NCBI GenBank assembly: GCA_019115685.1
Contig: DXDC01000099.1
Location: forward strand, 1 to 8,619
Source of the DNA: Candidatus Agrococcus pullicola
GTDB taxonomy: Bacteria; Actinomycetota; Actinomycetes; Actinomycetales; Microbacteriaceae
Reading direction: 5' to 3'
DNA: 8,619 bases
In this document: positions 6,060 through 8,619 of the stretch, piece by piece
Layout: each line of letters opens with the position of its first letter
How positions within the stretch are numbered: the stretch's first letter is position 1
Notes under the pieces: generated by a model
Seen by the model: only the letters and a program-made list of their open reading frames with translations
Database searches by the model: none
What the model was told of the DNA's origin: nothing
Made by a program: the position numbers and the translations under genes

Positions 6060-8619
6060 GTGTCTTCCTCCTCTCCAAGAATCCTGTTAGCTACCGCAGC
6101 GCTACTAGGTGGCATCCTGCTTCCACTCGGCGCGCCCGAACTCGCGGTCGGAGACGATCGGTTCAACGCAACAGCCGTCTCTTCGCAAGAGCCCTCGACG
6201 TCAGGGGTCGTAGTGTCCGAGATAGCTAACGGTGGGCCGGGCGGCTATCACGACAACTTCATCGAGATCCACAATCAGGCCGATCACGCTGTTGACATTA
6301 CCGACTGGTCGATCTGGCGGTGCACTGCCACCGGCAACGTAGCGAGCACGAGCCAGGTCGAATTCGCGAACGGACTGGAACGCGAACTCGAACCGGGGGA
6401 ACGGCTTGTCGTCGCACGTGAGCACGCGCAGTCGACCGTGGATGCGGACATCCGCTACGGAACATCCCTGGCCAACGAAGCCTACGGCGCGCTCATCCGC
6501 GACGCGGACGGCAACACGGTCGATGCCGTGGCGGTGAATGACCCCGCGGTCGGCGGCATCGGCTGTGCGCAGGGGAGCCCGCTGCCGAACACACTCGATG
6601 CGGCTCTTGGCGAGTCATGGCAGCGAGTGCAATCGACGGGAGACAACCGCACCGACTTCGTGCGGGCGCCCCGAACACCCGGCAGCGAGAATGCGTCAGA
6701 GCCGAGTCCGGAGCCACTGCGCGGCGATGTGCTGATCTCGGAGGTGGCGCATGCCGGAGGAGAGTACGGTGACCTGCTGGAAATCGGGAACTACGGCGAC
6801 ACGGACGTGGACATCTCGGGTTGGAGCATCTGGCGTTGCAATCAGCTGGGTAAGCGGTTCGCGCCCGGAGAGCTCATTGCAACGCTGGGGCAGCAGGAGC
6901 TCGCATCCGGAGCAGCCATAGCGATCGATTCCGCTGTGTTCGTGGCTGGAGGCGCCGGAGCACTCATCGCCGACGCCGACGGGAATGTTGTCGATCGAGT
7001 CGCGTGGTACGACGGCAAGGACAGCGCCTGCTCGGACGGCAGTCCACTGCGATACGCCTCGCTGAACGTCAGCGAGGGCCATGCGTACCAGCGCACGGAC
7101 AGCACGGGCGACAATGCCTCGGACTTTGTTATCGGCAACCGTACACCCGGCGTCCTCGAAGTCGATGAGGTGATTCCCGATGAGTCGGAGGAAGAGTTCC
7201 TCTCCACGACGGGAGGTCCGAACGTCCTGATATCCGAACTCACCAATGTCGGGCCGGGAGGCACGGGCGACATCTTCTTCGAGATCGTCAACTATGGTGA
7301 CGAGGTTCAGGACCTCAGTGGCTGGAGCGTGTTCCGCTGCACGGGCACGGGAGTGCGTGCCTCGGTACCCCAGCTATCGAGTGCGCAGCTCGACGGGGTT
7401 GCTCTGGCGCCGGGTGCGAGACTTACCGCTGCGCGCGAGTCACTCGCCGGGCCCGACATCCTCGCGGCAGCCGATCATTTCTTCTCGATCTCGTTCGCCG
7501 CACAGTACGGACTCATCATCTTCGATGATGCCGGGAGAGTCGTCGACCGAGTCGGTTCCGCCCGTCACGACGTAGAGAGCTTCTGCGCAGACGGCAGCCC
7601 GCTTCCCGGCACGCTCAACGGCTTGCACTCCGAGAGCTGGCAACGCGTCGACATCACCGGTGATGCCCGAAAAGACTTCATTCGAGCACCGCGGACACCC
7701 GGAGCGGTCAACACGCAGACACCGTCTCCCGCTCCCTCAGCGTCCGACCTGCGCATTACGGAAGTGACGAACGGGGGCACAGCCGGCAACGGTGACAATT
7801 TCGTGGAACTCGCCAACACGGGAACCTCCCCGATCGACCTCACGGGATGGCAACTGTTCCGCTGCAGCGGTGACGGTCGAGTCCACGGGGGTCTGCGGCA
7901 GTTCGACTTTCCTGCCGCGACGCTCGAGCCCGGTGCGACTTTCCTTGCGATTCGCGCTGGCCAATCGAGCATCGAGCCGGCGCTGGCGGACATCACCTAC
8001 TCCACGAGCTTCAACGCCGACACCGGCTTCGGTGTCATGATCGTCGACGAAGAAGGAGTCGTCAGAGACTCGGTTGGCGTGTTCTCCAGGGTCGACTCTG
8101 CCTGCACGCTGGGAACACCGCTCCCCAACGACCTCGATTTCCCGAGTGGTCAGTCTTTCCAGCGTCTCCACGACACGGGTGACAACTCCAACGACTTCGT
8201 GCGTGCTTTGCGCACCCCCGGTACCCATTCCCCGCACGAGATACAGCCGATCGTCTGGCCGCGAGAGCTGGTCGACTCGGACGTACGTATCAGTGAGATC
8301 GCAGGGGGCGGCGTGACAGCGGACGGCGAAGGACAACACGCGGAGCAGTTCGTGGAATTGGCCAACTACGGTGAGAGCGCCGTTGACCTCTCCGGGTTCT
8401 CACTGCGCTACGTAGACACCACCGGCCGCCAGATACCTGACTCGGCGGTCACCGTGCCTGACGGGACCGAACTCGTCCCGGGCGCCGTCCTGACGGTCGC
8501 AGGGCCCGATGCGACAGCGGCGAGTGACCTGCGAGCATCGGCAACCATGCCGCGTGACGGCTACGGCGTCTACCTGCTGAACCGAGCCGGCGAACCGCTG
8601 GACCGAGTCGGCGTCTTCT
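6060..8619 (+). CDS. Exported multi-lamin-tail-domain (LTD) protein, 3' end outside window
   Basis: An uninterrupted reading frame of 853 codons, open at the right edge. It starts at GTG 6060 with GGAG 4 nt upstream. The N-terminus (MSSSSPR, then ILLATAALLGGILLPLG, then APELAVG) is a likely Sec signal peptide of about 30 residues. The rest is five divergent lamin-tail domains, beta-sandwich modules found in secreted bacterial surface proteins and nucleases. They begin at about residues 50, 223, 388, 563 and 741, each with a (V/I)xISE(I/V)-type strand, then (F/L)(V/I)E(I/L)xN and (I/L)(S/T)GW-like strands. The first four end with a Q-R...TGD...DF(V/I)...RTPG motif, with RTPG at 205-208, 361-364, 545-548 and 718-721. 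Linkers are Pro/Ser-rich (212-222, 552-562) or acidic (368-380). The C-terminal part is unseen and may hold a catalytic or anchoring domain, for example an ExeM/NucH-type nuclease; this is inference. Confidence 0.88.
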   Translation, partial: MSSSSPRILLATAALLGGILLPLGAPELAVGDDRFNATAVSSQEPSTSGVVVSEIANGGPGGYHDNFIEIHNQADHAVDITDWSIWRCTATGNVASTSQVEFANGLERELEPGERLVVAREHAQSTVDADIRYGTSLANEAYGALIRDADGNTVDAVAVNDPAVGGIGCAQGSPLPNTLDAALGESWQRVQSTGDNRTDFVRAPRTPGSENASEPSPEPLRGDVLISEVAHAGGEYGDLLEIGNYGDTDVDISGWSIWRCNQLGKRFAPGELIATLGQQELASGAAIAIDSAVFVAGGAGALIADADGNVVDRVAWYDGKDSACSDGSPLRYASLNVSEGHAYQRTDSTGDNASDFVIGNRTPGVLEVDEVIPDESEEEFLSTTGGPNVLISELTNVGPGGTGDIFFEIVNYGDEVQDLSGWSVFRCTGTGVRASVPQLSSAQLDGVALAPGARLTAARESLAGPDILAAADHFFSISFAAQYGLIIFDDAGRVVDRVGSARHDVESFCADGSPLPGTLNGLHSESWQRVDITGDARKDFIRAPRTPGAVNTQTPSPAPSASDLRITEVTNGGTAGNGDNFVELANTGTSPIDLTGWQLFRCSGDGRVHGGLRQFDFPAATLEPGATFLAIRAGQSSIEPALADITYSTSFNADTGFGVMIVDEEGVVRDSVGVFSRVDSACTLGTPLPNDLDFPSGQSFQRLHDTGDNSNDFVRALRTPGTHSPHEIQPIVWPRELVDSDVRISEIAGGGVTADGEGQHAEQFVELANYGESAVDLSGFSLRYVDTTGRQIPDSAVTVPDGTELVPGAVLTVAGPDATAASDLRASATMPRDGYGVYLLNRAGEPLDRVGVF

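Noticed and set aside
7737..8339. 200-codon minus-strand frame opposite the LTD gene, with other minus-strand frames at 6842-7291 and 7565-7996
   Set aside because: The plus strand is one continuous LTD-encoding frame through the whole region; these are shadows with Arg/Ser-rich composition.
1..8619. tRNA, rRNA, CRISPR, insertion sequence or phage elements
   Set aside because: No cloverleaf-like arms, spaced identical repeats, transposase frames or terminal inverted repeats were recognised on reading the window.

Overview
The window is high-GC DNA with the gene content of an actinobacterium. The order prfB-ftsE-ftsX is an actinobacterial signature. The small TadE/TadG-like pseudopilin genes, the GTG starts and the apparently leaderless starts agree with this. 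The wording of the RF2 and FtsX proteins suggests a Microbacteriaceae-like organism, but that is a judgement from memory of the families, not a search.

Layout, left to right. (1) 1-1485, + strand: the 3' end of a tad/flp-type pilus cluster. It holds a partial small pilin-like membrane protein, two TadE-like pseudopilins and a TadG-like protein. The last three overlap and are probably translationally coupled. (2) 1486-1655: a short convergent intergenic stretch with no convincing gene or terminator. (3) 1656-2918, - strand: a 12-TM major facilitator superfamily transporter of unknown substrate. (4) 2919-3006: a divergent promoter region in which both flanking genes have a TAGGCT -10-like box 6-8 nt before the start codon and no Shine-Dalgarno sequence. 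(5) 3007-4122, +: prfB, peptide chain release factor 2, with no programmed frameshift. (6) 4123-4203: intergenic, with an 8-bp perfect inverted repeat followed by another -10-like box 8 nt before ftsE. (7) 4204-5891, +: ftsE and ftsX, overlapping by ATGA; together they form the divisome ABC-type complex that controls peptidoglycan hydrolases. (8) 5892-6059: a leader with duplicated short direct repeats. (9) 6060 to the right edge, +: the first 853 codons of a large exported protein made of five divergent lamin-tail domains (LTD), open at the window end. It starts with GTG and contains no stop in the window.

The core genes are conventional. The least ordinary element is the multi-LTD secreted protein directly after ftsX, where many actinobacteria carry smpB. 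It has paired cysteines in its first four LTDs, a fifth LTD without the first cysteine, and a repeat-bearing upstream region. I found no mobile element, CRISPR array, tRNA or rRNA. I found no evidence for a wholly new multi-gene system in this window.
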